A DNA stretch of 64,000 nt, from contig CBDAQG010000002.1 in assembly GCA_965198995.1 (NCBI GenBank), positions 2,170,001-2,234,000 of the forward strand, given 5' to 3'. A program made the position numbers and the translations under genes. Positions 1 through 9,366 of this stretch are shown in pieces. The DNA is from CAXMMR01 sp965198995. GTDB taxonomy: Bacteria > Pseudomonadota > Alphaproteobacteria > Acetobacterales > Acetobacteraceae. Under the pieces are notes generated by a model, which was not told the origin of the DNA, did no database searches, and saw only the letters and a program-made list of their open reading frames with translations. Position 1 is the first letter of the stretch. Every line of letters begins with the position of its first letter.

Positions 1-178
1 CGTGTTTCCACGCCGAGTGTGGTGCTCGGAGACGCCGAATGACATGGCTTCGCCAAGCCAGAAAGCGCCCGCCTGGATCCTGACGGATGCGGATCTGGGG
101 GCGCCGCCCCCCGTCTTGCCAATGCACGCTAGCGCGTAATGGGTCCATGGAGGGAAAGCCCTGGCCTTCCTTCCCCCG
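1..178. repeat. Family A palindromic repeat, partial copy
   Basis: The modules GGCTTCGCCAAGCC, GGGGGCGCCGCCCCC and a decayed CCCTGGCCTTCC end are seen in the order found in the other family A copies (for example 29761-29957). The left part of the element is missing or diverged. The right end runs into the first codons of the chorismatase reading frame. Confidence 0.7.
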
Positions 179-1122
179 CCCCACCTCTCTACAACACCCC
201 GACCTTGCACATCAGCCTCGCTGAACCCGGCCAAGAGGCCGGCCCGACAACCCTCGGCACCCTCCGCTTTGCCGAGCTTGGCCTGCCCGTGCTCGCCGGG
301 TCTCGAACCAGCGAGGTCTGGCGGGCCGACAATTCCGTCCGCACCGAGACGCTCGGCACCCTTTCGGTCTCCCACGCCGACGGCCTCGCTGCCGCCACGC
401 TCCGGCTCGTCGAGGACGGCTCTGACCTGGCGCAACAGGTCCACGACGCCTATGCCGAGCTGCTCGCCGCCACCGCCAGGGTCGGCTGCCGGCATTTGCT
501 GAAGATCGCCAACTACATGCCGGCGATCACCGCGCCCGACCGCACCGCCGCCGCCAGGCCGCGCCAGCGCTACCACGCCCTCAGCCTTGGCCGCGCCCGC
601 GCCTTCGCCCAGGCTGGCGTGCCCGTGCCGCCGCCCGCCGCCTGCGCCCTCGGCACGCCCGCCGCCGCCGCGATCACCCTCGCCTGCCTCGCCGCCAACC
701 GCCCCGGCCAGGCGCTGGAGAACCCGCGCCAGGTCAGCGCCTACCGCTACCCGGACCGCTACGGCCCGCAAAGCCCGAGCTTCTCGCGCGCCATGTTGAC
801 CCCGCCCGGGCACGGCCATCGTCTGCTGTTGATCTCCGGCACCGCCAGCATCGTCGGCCATGAAAGCCGCCACCCAGGCGACGTCGGCGCGCAATGCGAC
901 GAGGCGCGCGCCAACCTTCACGCCTTGCTCGAGGCCAGCCGCGCCGCCGGAGCGAGCCCGGTTGAGCCGGCGCTGTCGTTTCGCGCCTACCTGCGCCGCC
1001 CGTCCGACCTGGCGCTGGTGCAGGCCAGGTTCGCCGCCGAGCCGAACGCGCTGTTCCTGCAGGCGGAGGTCTGTCGCGACGAGCTGCTGGTCGAGATCGA
1101 AGCCACCTACGCCACCGCGTGA
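139..1122 (+). CDS. Chorismatase, FkbO/Hyg5 (XanB2-like) family
   Basis: Likely converts chorismate to a hydroxybenzoate or dihydroxy-cyclohexadiene product plus pyruvate in the cytosol. The frame carries the family signatures RQVSAYRYP..YGP and FSRA, followed by ISGTASIVGHESRHPGD and a C-terminal DELLVEIE. The 327-residue length is normal. XanB2 of this family supplies 3- and 4-hydroxybenzoate, the latter feeding ubiquinone synthesis; that role here is inference, since no other aromatic or quinone gene is adjacent. The ATG at 139 lies inside repeat DNA, so the first 12 or so residues are probably repeat-derived; TTG at 205 is a plausible alternative start. The gene converges on the AsmA-like gene with a 4-nt gap. 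Confidence 0.85.
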   Translation: MGPWRESPGLPSPAPPLYNTPTLHISLAEPGQEAGPTTLGTLRFAELGLPVLAGSRTSEVWRADNSVRTETLGTLSVSHADGLAAATLRLVEDGSDLAQQVHDAYAELLAATARVGCRHLLKIANYMPAITAPDRTAAARPRQRYHALSLGRARAFAQAGVPVPPPAACALGTPAAAAITLACLAANRPGQALENPRQVSAYRYPDRYGPQSPSFSRAMLTPPGHGHRLLLISGTASIVGHESRHPGDVGAQCDEARANLHALLEASRAAGASPVEPALSFRAYLRRPSDLALVQARFAAEPNALFLQAEVCRDELLVEIEATYATA

Positions 1123-1126
1123 GCGC

Positions 1127-4100
1127 TCAGCGCGGCGGCGTCGCGGCGGCCGTCGCCGGCCCCCAGAACAAGCGCCGCAGCATTCCCGGCGCCAGCACCG
1201 AGAGCGGGTTGACGGAGACCACCGGGTCGGCGAACGGCCCGCGGATTAAGAAGTCGGCGGCGAACACCCCGCCCCCCTTCTCCGGGCTGAACAGCTTGCC
1301 GACCAGCGGCAACCGTCCGAGCGCGGTGTTCAGCAGGTAGGCGGGCACCACCGTCCCGCGCAGATCGGCGGTGTCCGCGGCAAGGTCAACCCGCCCGGTC
1401 ACGGTGACGCCAAGGGTGGGGCTCACGGCGCGCGCCGAGCCGATGTCGAGCGCGCCGCCGGCATAGCGAAACGGCAGCACCAGCTGAGTGAAGCTGACCC
1501 CGGGCCCGCGCAGCACGTCGGCGATGCCGAACAGCGTCGCCACCTTGAGCACCCGCGCCACGGTCGGCGCGTCGGTGACCCGGAAGCCGCTGATCTGCGC
1601 CGTCGCCTGCAGCGGCGCATCCGGCCGACGGTCGTCAAAACGCCCCTGCAGCGACAACCGCCCGCCCTGAATGTTGTCAGCCACGTCGACGGCGCGTAGC
1701 AGCACCCCGGCATCCGCCGCCTCCAGCGCCAGCGTCCGGCCCGGGCTGCCGGCACGCCCGTCATCGCCGAGCCGCGCGGTGATCGCCGCCGGACCGCCGG
1801 CATCCACCCGCAACGTCGTCAGCCGCAGCCCGTCATTGGCGGCATGGACGGCGAACGGCGCCACCGGCTGCTGGGCGGCGAGCAGCACCTGGTCGAACTG
1901 CGCATCGACCTGCCACGCCCGACCGCGCACCGGCGGCTGACCGGCCGCCTGGCCGCGCACCGGCGGCTGACCGGCCGCCTGGCCGCGCACCGGCGGCTGA
2001 CCGGCCGCCTGGCCGGTGCCGCTCGGCTGCGCCGCCCGCGGCAGCGGCTCCGGCTTGCCCGCGGCCGGCTCGCCCTTGGGAAACAGCGCCGAGAGGTCGA
2101 GCGTCGGCCCGGCGAGCGACAGCCGGATCGCCGCCCCCGGCGGGCTCGCCGGCATGGTCAGCAACCCGTGTCCCACCGTGCGCCCGATCACGATCTGCTG
2201 CAGGTCCAGCACCCGCGGCGCCCCGTCGACGATCTGCGCGGTGCTGCGCAGCGTGATGCCCGGACCATCCGCCCGCAGCTCGTCCATCCCGACCAGCCGC
2301 CCCTGATCGAGCACCACATGGGCGTGCAGGCTGGCGGCACCACCCGCCGGCTTCTGCCCGGCGATCGGCAGCGACACCGCCGCCCTGGCAAGGTCGGCGT
2401 CCAGCACCAGGTCGGCCCGGCCATCGCGGCGCTCGTCATAGCGCGCCTGCAGCCCGGCCTCGCCAATGACGTGGCCACCGGTATCGAGCCCGAGGGCGGC
2501 GAGCTGCGCCGGCGTCGCGGTCGCCTGCCACTGCACCGTGGTCACGACGTCGGCGCGCGGCCCGGCGCGAAAATCCAGCGCCGCGCTCAGCGTCGAGGGC
2601 AGCCCGGCAAGCCGACCGCCGCCGGTGATGCCGAGCCCGTCACTGCTGATCTTGGCCGCCAGCGTCGCGTCGTCCAGGTCCCGGCCGGCGACGATCCCCG
2701 GAAAGCGCGCCTGCGCCACCTGCGCGTCCGCGGCGATGTGGATGCTGTCGAACGTCACCCGCGCGTCCAGCGGCAGCGTCACGTGCAGCGTGCCGTCGAA
2801 CTGCCCGCTGGCCCGGCTCAAATCCAGCTTGGCGCGCTGCAGCAGCCCCAGCCGACGGTTGGCGAGCAGCGCCAGCACGCTGCCCAGCGGGCCGCGGATC
2901 GGCGCCGTGATGTCGGCCATCTGGTCGGCCTGCGTCAGGCCGCTGATCCGGATCGCGCTGCCGGCGACCGAGAGCGCGTCCTGTCGCCCCTCGGCGAGCC
3001 GCACCGTCACGGCGTCCGCCCCATCAAGGTCCACCCGCAGCCGCGCGTCGGTGATCGGCGGCATCGGCCGCAGCCAGTAGCCGGTCACCCCGTCGGCATC
3101 GAAGCCGCCGGTCAGCGAGGTGACGGTGAGGTTCTGCAGGTCCGACCCTGCATCGGCGAGCCCGACCTCGACGTGCAGGTCATGCGCCTGGCCGGCGACG
3201 ATGTTGGTGGTGATCCAGTTGCGCGCGCCGCGACCGAGATCCCCCGGCCAGTAACGGCCAAGCTGGGCAAAGGCGACCCGGTCGAGGTCGAGCGAGAACT
3301 GCCCGGCGCCGCCCGCACCGACCGCGCTCGCCTGGCCGCTCGCCGTCAGCCGCGTGCCGGCCGCGCCGGGCTGCAGCGGCGCGAACGTCAGTTCGAGCCG
3401 CTCCAGGCTCATCTGCGTCGGCGTCACCGAAGCGACCAGCGCGCCGCCGGCCAGCGGCACTGCATCGTCGCCGATCCGGACGCTGCCGGCGCCGACATCG
3501 ATCCGCGCCTTGGCCTCGATCAAGCCCAGCCGCGGCCCGAGCCGGCCGGTCATCGCCACCGTCACCGGCACGGCCAGCCCCGCCACCGCCGCCAGCGCCG
3601 TTCCCGGGCGGTCGCGCGCGCCGGCGTCCGCCGCCAGGGTCGCCGGGCTGAACGGGGAGGTGGACAGCGACAGCGCCGTGCCGGAACCGTCCGCCAGCAC
3701 GTCGGCGCGCGCCGCGAGGGTGACGCTGGTCGCCCCCAGCGTCGCGCGCAGGTCGGCGCGGCCGAGCACGCCGCCACCCGAGAGCCGCCTGAGGTCGATG
3801 TCGCCGGCCGCCCGCCAGTCCACGCCGAGCGGCGCGTCATGCACCAGCAGGGTCAGACCGTGCACCTCGACATGCCTGAGGCGGCTCAGCGCGCCACCGC
3901 CATGGCTGCGCGTCGCCTGCCGCAACTCCTCGAGCAGCCGTCCGGGCGGCGGTGGCGGCCCCGGCGGCCTGGCCGCCCGCGGCGTGAGCTGGAGGCTGCC
4001 ATCGCCACCCCGGATCAGCGTCACCGCCGGCGCATCGACCCGGATCGCCGCCGGCTCGACCCGGCCAAGCAGCAGCGGCCACAGCGGCAGCGACACCGCG

Positions 4101-4432
4101 GCATGCGGCGCCTCGGCCAGCACCGCCCCGTCCGGCGCCACGTCGCTGACCGCATCGAGCTCGACCCTGATCGGCCCGCCGACGCCGTCCCGATAGCCGC
4201 TCCAGGCCAGCGTCGCCCGCCGCACCCGCACCTGCGCATCCGGCTGGCTCACCACGTGCTCCAGCCGCCGGCTCGCCCAGGTCACGTCGATCGGGCCCTG
4301 CCCGAGCCGCCAGGCGAGCACCCCGGCGCCGAGCAGCACCAGCACCGCCGCCCCGAGCAGCAGGTCGACGACCAGGTGCAGCACGAGGCGCGGCCCCCTC
4401 GGCAACAGCCGGCGCCCCTTGCCCCTCAGCAT
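1127..4432 (-). CDS. AsmA/YhdP-like membrane-anchored protein
   Basis: A 1101-residue protein with one N-terminal transmembrane segment (hydrophobic stretch around residues 15-45) and a very long beta-rich periplasmic part ending in an AsmA-like C-terminal region. YhdP and AsmA relatives are bridge-like proteins linked to phospholipid transport between inner and outer membranes; that function is family knowledge. The start was placed at the ATG at 4432 (MLRGKGRR) because it gives a short basic n-region and avoids overlapping glnE, which starts divergently at 4474. In-frame ATGs at 4459 and upstream to 4507 are possible but would overlap glnE. Residues encoded at 1925-2014 are a threefold GQAAGQPPVR repeat in a proline-rich linker. 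The long open frame on the opposite strand is a high-GC shadow. Confidence 0.85.
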   Translation of the reverse strand: MLRGKGRRLLPRGPRLVLHLVVDLLLGAAVLVLLGAGVLAWRLGQGPIDVTWASRRLEHVVSQPDAQVRVRRATLAWSGYRDGVGGPIRVELDAVSDVAPDGAVLAEAPHAAVSLPLWPLLLGRVEPAAIRVDAPAVTLIRGGDGSLQLTPRAARPPGPPPPPGRLLEELRQATRSHGGGALSRLRHVEVHGLTLLVHDAPLGVDWRAAGDIDLRRLSGGGVLGRADLRATLGATSVTLAARADVLADGSGTALSLSTSPFSPATLAADAGARDRPGTALAAVAGLAVPVTVAMTGRLGPRLGLIEAKARIDVGAGSVRIGDDAVPLAGGALVASVTPTQMSLERLELTFAPLQPGAAGTRLTASGQASAVGAGGAGQFSLDLDRVAFAQLGRYWPGDLGRGARNWITTNIVAGQAHDLHVEVGLADAGSDLQNLTVTSLTGGFDADGVTGYWLRPMPPITDARLRVDLDGADAVTVRLAEGRQDALSVAGSAIRISGLTQADQMADITAPIRGPLGSVLALLANRRLGLLQRAKLDLSRASGQFDGTLHVTLPLDARVTFDSIHIAADAQVAQARFPGIVAGRDLDDATLAAKISSDGLGITGGGRLAGLPSTLSAALDFRAGPRADVVTTVQWQATATPAQLAALGLDTGGHVIGEAGLQARYDERRDGRADLVLDADLARAAVSLPIAGQKPAGGAASLHAHVVLDQGRLVGMDELRADGPGITLRSTAQIVDGAPRVLDLQQIVIGRTVGHGLLTMPASPPGAAIRLSLAGPTLDLSALFPKGEPAAGKPEPLPRAAQPSGTGQAAGQPPVRGQAAGQPPVRGQAAGQPPVRGRAWQVDAQFDQVLLAAQQPVAPFAVHAANDGLRLTTLRVDAGGPAAITARLGDDGRAGSPGRTLALEAADAGVLLRAVDVADNIQGGRLSLQGRFDDRRPDAPLQATAQISGFRVTDAPTVARVLKVATLFGIADVLRGPGVSFTQLVLPFRYAGGALDIGSARAVSPTLGVTVTGRVDLAADTADLRGTVVPAYLLNTALGRLPLVGKLFSPEKGGGVFAADFLIRGPFADPVVSVNPLSVLAPGMLRRLFWGPATAAATPPR
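1925..2014. repeat. Three tandem 30-bp units inside the AsmA-like gene
   Basis: Three virtually identical 30-bp copies encode (GQAAGQPPVR)x3 in frame. Identity at the DNA level suggests recent slippage or unequal exchange. Confidence 0.9.
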
Positions 4433-4473
4433 GGCGGCTTGACCGCCAGCCGGGCGCATGCCGAGCCTGCCCC

Positions 4474-7344
4474 ATGCCCGGCTGCCTCGACCGACCGTTC
4501 CCGCCACCGAGCGACCCGGCCGCCGCGGCGCGCCTGCTGCATCGCTGGTCGGACCAGGTCGGGCCGCCCACCCCTGGCCTTGCTCGCCTGCTCGCCTGCC
4601 TGGGCGGCAACGCCCCCTACCTCGCCGACCTGGCGCTCCGCGAGCCCGCCACCATCGCCGCCATCGAAGCCGCCGGCCTGCAGCGCGCCGCCGAGGCGAC
4701 GATCGCGGCGGTGCGGACGCTGTCGCCGCTGTCCGATCGCCGCACCATCGCCGCCGGCCTGCGCCAGGCCAAGCGCCAGCTCGCCCTCATCACCGCCATC
4801 GCCGACCTCGCCGAGGCCTGGCCGCTCGAGCAGGTGACCGGCGCGCTCTCCGACCTTGCCGACGCCGCCCTCGCCGCCGCCATCAACCACCTGCTCGCCG
4901 CCGCCGCCGCTCGCGGCGAGCTCCAGTCGCCGTTCCCCGCCGCGCCGTCGCGCGCCTGCGGCTTCACCGTGCTGGCGCTCGGCAAGCTCGGCGCCCGCGA
5001 ACTGAACTACTCGAGCGACGTGGATCTCATCCTCCTCTACGACCCCGCGTCGCCTGTCCCGCCCAACGCGGCGGGAGACGTCTTCGTACGCCTGGCGCGC
5101 GATCTGGTCGGCCTGATGCAGACGCGCGACGCCGACGGCTACGTCTTCCGCACCGACCTGCGGCTGCGGCCGGACCCGGGCTCGACGCCGATCGCGACCG
5201 CCCTGCCCGCCGCACTATCCTACTACGAAAGCCTCGCCCAGACATGGGAGCGGGCGGCGATGATCAAGGCGCGCCCGGTCGCCGGCGACCTCGGGCTCGG
5301 CGCCGGCTTCCTCGCCGCCATCCGCCCCTTCGTCTGGCGCCGCCACCTGGACTTTGCGGCACTCGCCGACATCCGGGCAATGAAGCACCGCATCGACGCC
5401 CGCCGCCCCGTGCCGCCGGCCGCCGGCAGCGCCACCGATCGCCTGCTCGGCCGCAACCTCAAGCTCGGCCGCGGCGGCATCCGCGAGGTCGAGTTCTCCG
5501 CCCAGGCGCTGCAGCTCGTCTGGGGCGGCCGCCAGCCGGCCCTGCGCGCGCCCGCGACACTCGACGCCCTGAACGCCCTCGTCGCCGAGCACCGCCTGCC
5601 GGCCGCCCGCGCCGCCCGGCTCGAGGCGGCCTACCGGGCGCTGCGCCGGGCCGAGCACCGGCTGCAGATGGTGCACGACCGCCAGACCCACAGCCTGCCG
5701 GAAACCGCCGCCGGCTTCGCCGCCTTCGCCACCTTCCTCGGCGCCGCCGACCCGGCCGCGGCGGCCGTGACCCTGCTCGGCCACATGGAGGCGGTGCACG
5801 AAGCCTACGCCGAGATGCTCGACGGCGAGACCCCCGCCGCGCCCGCCGCCCTGGCGATCGACGCCGCCACCTTCGGCGACCCGGCCCATCTCACCGCCAG
5901 GCTCGCCGCCTGGCGCGCCGGCCAGCCACGGGCGCTGCGCTCCGGCCGCGCCCGCGAGCTGCTCGAGGTGCTGCTGCCGAGCCTGCTCGCCGCGCTGTCC
6001 GAGCAGCCGCGGCCGGCCCTCGCGCTGGCCCGCTTCGACAGCCTGCTCGCCCGCCTGCCCGCCGGGGTCCAATTGCTGTCGCTGCTGCAGCACAACCCGG
6101 CGCTGCTCGCCCGCCTCGCCGCCGTGCTCGGCGCCGCGCCGCTGCTCGCCGACCATCTGGCCGCCGTGCCGGCCGCGCTCGACGGCCTGCTCACGCCCGT
6201 CGGCCTTGACGCCGACCCGGCGGCGATGCTTGGCGCGGCCTCGGCCGACGGCCGCTCGCTCGAGGCGCTGCTGGTCGCGCTGCCACCGCTGCTGCGCGGC
6301 GAGGAGTTCCGCCTCGCGCTGGCCGAGCTCGAAGGCCAGATGGACGTCGACGCCCTCGGCCGCGCCCGCACGGCGCTCGCCGAGACGGTGATCCGGCTGC
6401 TGCTGCCGGCGGTGCTGCGCGAGCATCGCCGCCGCTTCGGCCGGCTGCGCGGCGGCGGCCTGGTCGTGGTCGCCCTCGGCAAGGCCGGCTCGCGCGAAAT
6501 GCTGGCCGGCTCCGACCTCGACCTGATGCTGATCTACGACCACGACGCGGCCGCCGAACACACCACCGGCGCCACCCACCCGGTGCCGCCCAGCCAGTAT
6601 TACGCCCGCCTCGCCCAGGCGCTGATCGCCGCGCTGACCGCGCCCACCGCCCAGGGCCGGCTCTACGACGTCGACATGCGGCTGCGGCCCTCCGGCGGCC
6701 AGGGCCCGGTCGCCGTGTCGCTCACCAGCTTCACCCGCTACCACGCAAGCGCCTGGACCTGGGAGCGGATGGCGCTGACCCGCGCCCGCGTCGTCGCCGG
6801 CCCGCCACGGCTCGCCGCCCAGGTCCGGCGCGCCATCCACGCCGCCCTGCGCGCGCCCCGCCCAGCCGGCACCATCCTGGCCGACGCCGCCGCCATGCGC
6901 GCCCGCCTTGCGCGCGACCTGCCGCGGCGCGGCGCGTGGGACATGAAAAACCGCTCCGGCGGCCTGATCGAGGTCGAGTTCATCGCCCAGGCGCTGCAGC
7001 TCGCCCATGCCGACCACCGGCGCGTGCTTCAACCGACGACGGCGACCGCCCTGTCGCGCCTCGCCGCCGCCGGCCTGCTCGACGCCGCCGACGCCGCGCT
7101 GCTGATCCACGCCGACCGGCTGTGGCGCGCCGCAATCGGCCTGCTCGCCATCACCGTCGGCCGCACCCCGCCCGCCGCCCTGCCGCCGCCGGTGATCGCC
7201 GCCCTCGCCCACGCCGCCGGATTGGCGCAGAACGCGACCGACGAGGCCACCCTTGCCGCCGCGCTCGACGCCCTCGCCGGGCGGGTGCGCGCGGCGTTCA
7301 TCCAGCTCATCGGACCAGTGGAGGACGACCATGCAGACAGGTGA
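4474..7344 (+). CDS. glnE: Bifunctional glutamine synthetase adenylyltransferase/deadenylylase
   Basis: Controls glutamine synthetase by adding and removing AMP, under control of the PII protein. Two nucleotidyltransferase domains are visible. The first, from residue ~168, has LGKLGARELNYSSDVD and later GRGGIREVEF (removal half). The second, from residue ~667, has LGKAGSREMLAGSDLDL, DMRLRPSGGQGPVAVS and NRSGGLIEVEFIAQALQL (addition half). At 956 residues it is full length. The ATG at 4474 has no closer rival. The last codons overlap the downstream peroxiredoxin gene by 14 nt, so the two are probably cotranscribed, a common alphaproteobacterial pairing. Confidence 0.97.
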   Translation: MPGCLDRPFPPPSDPAAAARLLHRWSDQVGPPTPGLARLLACLGGNAPYLADLALREPATIAAIEAAGLQRAAEATIAAVRTLSPLSDRRTIAAGLRQAKRQLALITAIADLAEAWPLEQVTGALSDLADAALAAAINHLLAAAAARGELQSPFPAAPSRACGFTVLALGKLGARELNYSSDVDLILLYDPASPVPPNAAGDVFVRLARDLVGLMQTRDADGYVFRTDLRLRPDPGSTPIATALPAALSYYESLAQTWERAAMIKARPVAGDLGLGAGFLAAIRPFVWRRHLDFAALADIRAMKHRIDARRPVPPAAGSATDRLLGRNLKLGRGGIREVEFSAQALQLVWGGRQPALRAPATLDALNALVAEHRLPAARAARLEAAYRALRRAEHRLQMVHDRQTHSLPETAAGFAAFATFLGAADPAAAAVTLLGHMEAVHEAYAEMLDGETPAAPAALAIDAATFGDPAHLTARLAAWRAGQPRALRSGRARELLEVLLPSLLAALSEQPRPALALARFDSLLARLPAGVQLLSLLQHNPALLARLAAVLGAAPLLADHLAAVPAALDGLLTPVGLDADPAAMLGAASADGRSLEALLVALPPLLRGEEFRLALAELEGQMDVDALGRARTALAETVIRLLLPAVLREHRRRFGRLRGGGLVVVALGKAGSREMLAGSDLDLMLIYDHDAAAEHTTGATHPVPPSQYYARLAQALIAALTAPTAQGRLYDVDMRLRPSGGQGPVAVSLTSFTRYHASAWTWERMALTRARVVAGPPRLAAQVRRAIHAALRAPRPAGTILADAAAMRARLARDLPRRGAWDMKNRSGGLIEVEFIAQALQLAHADHRRVLQPTTATALSRLAAAGLLDAADAALLIHADRLWRAAIGLLAITVGRTPPAALPPPVIAALAHAAGLAQNATDEATLAAALDALAGRVRAAFIQLIGPVEDDHADR

Positions 7345-7777
7345 CACCGCCCCGGCCTTCGACCTGCCGGCCAGCGGCGGCCAACGCCTCCGCTCCAGCG
7401 ACTACGCCGGCCGCGCCTACGTGCTCTACTTCTACCCCAAGGCCGACACGCCCGGCTGTACCAAGGAGGCGATCGCCTTCCAGGAGGCCTTGCCCGCGCT
7501 CGGCGGTGTCGCCGTCATCGGCATCTCGCGCGACCCGGTGCCGGCCCTCGACAAGTTCGCCGCCAAATACGGCCTGACCTTCCCCCTCGCCTCGGACGAG
7601 GCGGGCGCGCTCACCGAGGCCTATGGCGTGTGGGTGGAGAAGTCGATGTATGGCAAGACCTACATGGGCATCGAGCGCTCGACCTTCCTGGTCGACGCCG
7701 CAGGCCGCATCGCCGAGGCCTGGCCGAAGGTCAAAGTGCCTGGCCATGTCGCGGCGGTGCTTGAGGCCATCAAGTAA
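7331..7777 (+). CDS. bcp: Thiol peroxidase, Bcp/PrxQ type peroxiredoxin
   Basis: Reduces hydrogen peroxide and alkyl hydroperoxides in the cytosol using thiol electron donors. The peroxidatic cysteine is C43 in the motif YPKADTPGCTKEA. It is the only cysteine in the 148-residue protein: the resolving Cys found five residues later in E. coli Bcp is isoleucine here, so this is a 1-Cys enzyme. The ATG at 7331 overlaps the end of glnE and matches the family N-terminus (GDTAPAFDLP). The stop codon is followed at once by a family A repeat. Confidence 0.95.
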   Translation: MQTGDTAPAFDLPASGGQRLRSSDYAGRAYVLYFYPKADTPGCTKEAIAFQEALPALGGVAVIGISRDPVPALDKFAAKYGLTFPLASDEAGALTEAYGVWVEKSMYGKTYMGIERSTFLVDAAGRIAEAWPKVKVPGHVAAVLEAIK

Positions 7778-7916
7778 ACCAGGGCTCTGCCCTGGACCCG
7801 TCACGCGAAAGCGTGCTGCGCACGACGGGTGCGGCGCCCCGGACCCGCATCACTTCAAGGGTAGATTTTAAAGGCTCCGCCTTTAATGGGGTCGAGGGGC
7901 AAAGCCCCTCGCCTTC
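7778..7916. repeat. Family A repeat filling a convergent junction
   Basis: The element runs from just after the bcp stop to the stop of the opposing glycine-rich gene. It contains the CCAGGGCTCTGCCCTGG palindrome, an arm pair around CGTCACGCGAAAGCG, and the inverted TTAAAGGCTCCGCCTTTAA and GAGGGGCAAAGCCCCTC modules. Confidence 0.85.
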
Positions 7917-8273
7917 CTAGTACGGCTGATAATACCCTGGCTGCGCGTAGCCCCGCGGCGGCGCATACACCACTGGCGGCGGCGCATAGTAAGCGGGCGG
8001 CGCGTAGACCACCGGCGGCGGCGCCAGCACGGCGGCGGCGCCCAGGCCCAGGATCGTGCCGCCGATCAGCCCGCCGACCAGCGCCCCGCCATAGCCGCCG
8101 CGGTAGCCGTAGCCGCCGCGATACCCGTAGCCACCGCGATAGCCATAGCCGCCATGGTAGCCGTAGCCCCCACGGTAGCCGCCATGGAAGTGCTGCGCCT
8201 GGGCCGCCGGCGCGCCCATGGCGACAAGCCCGGCGACCAGCGGCAGCGCGACGAAAAGACGATTGAGCTTCAT
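7917..8273 (-). CDS. Secreted glycine/tyrosine-rich repeat protein
   Basis: A 118-residue protein of unknown function. A signal peptide (MKLNRLFVALPLVAGLVAM..., cleavage probably near AQAQ) is followed by five or six GGYGYR/GGYGYH repeats. Then come a glycine-zipper-like hydrophobic stretch (GGALVGGLIGGTILG) and a Pro/Tyr tail with PPPVVYAPP twice. Gly-zipper plus low-complexity architecture is common in small envelope proteins of unknown role. The start at 8273 was chosen over upstream in-frame codons because it gives a proper signal peptide. Its 3' end meets a family A repeat. Confidence 0.8.
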   Translation of the reverse strand: MKLNRLFVALPLVAGLVAMGAPAAQAQHFHGGYRGGYGYHGGYGYRGGYGYRGGYGYRGGYGGALVGGLIGGTILGLGAAAVLAPPPVVYAPPAYYAPPPVVYAPPRGYAQPGYYQPY

Positions 8274-8387
8274 GATGACAAATCTCCCACGACATGTCCG
8301 ACGCTCAAGGTGGCGACGCCCCGTGGCCAAAACGAGGCCCGGTCGTGGCCGTATCATGGCATGAGACGCCCGAAAGCGCCCGGACGT

Positions 8388-9350
8388 TCAGGCGTAGGCC
8401 CAGCCCGCCCAGCAGAGCGTCGGCGCCAGCAGTGCGATCGCCGCAACCGCCAAGCCCACCCGCCGACCCATCGGCGCTGCCGCGGCGGCCGCCTTCGGCC
8501 GCATAGAAGCCTGACGTAGCAACATGATCCCAACGGCAGCGAGGCTCAACAGCGCCACCTGCACCGCCGGCCGCGGCCCGTAGCGCAGCACCAGCTCCGC
8601 TCGCAGCAGCCTGACCGGGTCGATCCTGGTCGCCACCGCATACCACCCATACTCGCTCGCCGCCGTCAGCAGGGTCGCGCCAAGACCCACCGCTAGCACC
8701 GCCCAGGCCTGCCGCCGCCGCGCCGCCGGCAGCAGCCGCCACAGCATCAGCCAGCAGAACAGCCCGGTGTAGAACACCGCCGCCCGCACGTCCGCCTTGG
8801 CCTGCATGAAGAAGTGCAGCAGCCCAAGCGCGGCGATGAGGTAGATCAGCCGGTGCAGCCGCTGCCAGACCCGTCCAAGCCGGCGCATCCAGGCATTGGT
8901 CGACGTCCCGGCCAGCACCAGCAGCCCGAGCAGCGCCGCAAAGCCGATCGTCAAGTACACGCGGTGCACGATCTCGGCGCCGACATGCAGCAGGTGCCAG
9001 TTCTGCTGCGCGGCATAGAGCACCAGGTGCCCCGCGGCATAGCTCGCCGCCGCCACGCCAAGCATCCGCCGCAGCACCAGCGCGCGCGGCCACGCCAGGC
9101 TCGATCGCACCGGCGAGACCGCCAGGGTGATCAGCGTCAGCCGCACCGCCAGCAGCCCGAACTGGTGCAGCGCCGTGTCGAGCGGCCGAGCCCCCAGCAG
9201 CCCCTCGCCCCAGCCATAGCAGATCCAGCCGACCGGCATCACCAGCAGCGCCAGGGTCACGGCCTTGAACGGCGAGAACCGGCCGCGCTCCAGCCACGGC
9301 CACGCCACCCGCCAGGCCCCGCCGCGCCCGCCACCGGCGGCGGCACTCAT
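8388..9350 (-). CDS. msrQ: MsrQ-like haem-binding ferric-reductase-fold membrane protein
   Basis: A 320-residue polytopic membrane protein. It resembles MsrQ, the haem b subunit that passes quinone electrons to the periplasmic methionine sulfoxide reductase MsrP. Family landmarks are RRMLGVAAASYAAGHLVLY (haem His), a TSTNAWMRRLGRVWQRLH segment, and IYLIAALGLLHFF (further His). The core (about residues 25-215) is normal length, but an extra C-terminal part of about 100 residues carries more hydrophobic segments. No msrP is in the window; the gene instead ends a run of two secreted paralogues (9990-10595 and 9367-9993), with a 16-nt gap. An electron-transfer role with those partners is inference. 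Confidence 0.8.
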   Translation of the reverse strand: MSAAAGGGRGGAWRVAWPWLERGRFSPFKAVTLALLVMPVGWICYGWGEGLLGARPLDTALHQFGLLAVRLTLITLAVSPVRSSLAWPRALVLRRMLGVAAASYAAGHLVLYAAQQNWHLLHVGAEIVHRVYLTIGFAALLGLLVLAGTSTNAWMRRLGRVWQRLHRLIYLIAALGLLHFFMQAKADVRAAVFYTGLFCWLMLWRLLPAARRRQAWAVLAVGLGATLLTAASEYGWYAVATRIDPVRLLRAELVLRYGPRPAVQVALLSLAAVGIMLLRQASMRPKAAAAAAPMGRRVGLAVAAIALLAPTLCWAGWAYA

Positions 9351-9366
9351 GCGACCACAACCCGCA

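Noticed and set aside
1844..4837. A very long open frame on the plus strand opposite the AsmA-like gene
   Set aside because: Arg/Pro/His-rich translation with no domain features; a usual shadow of GC-rich third positions. Similar antisense frames opposite glnE, typA, gcvP and the ATP-grasp gene were dropped for the same reason.
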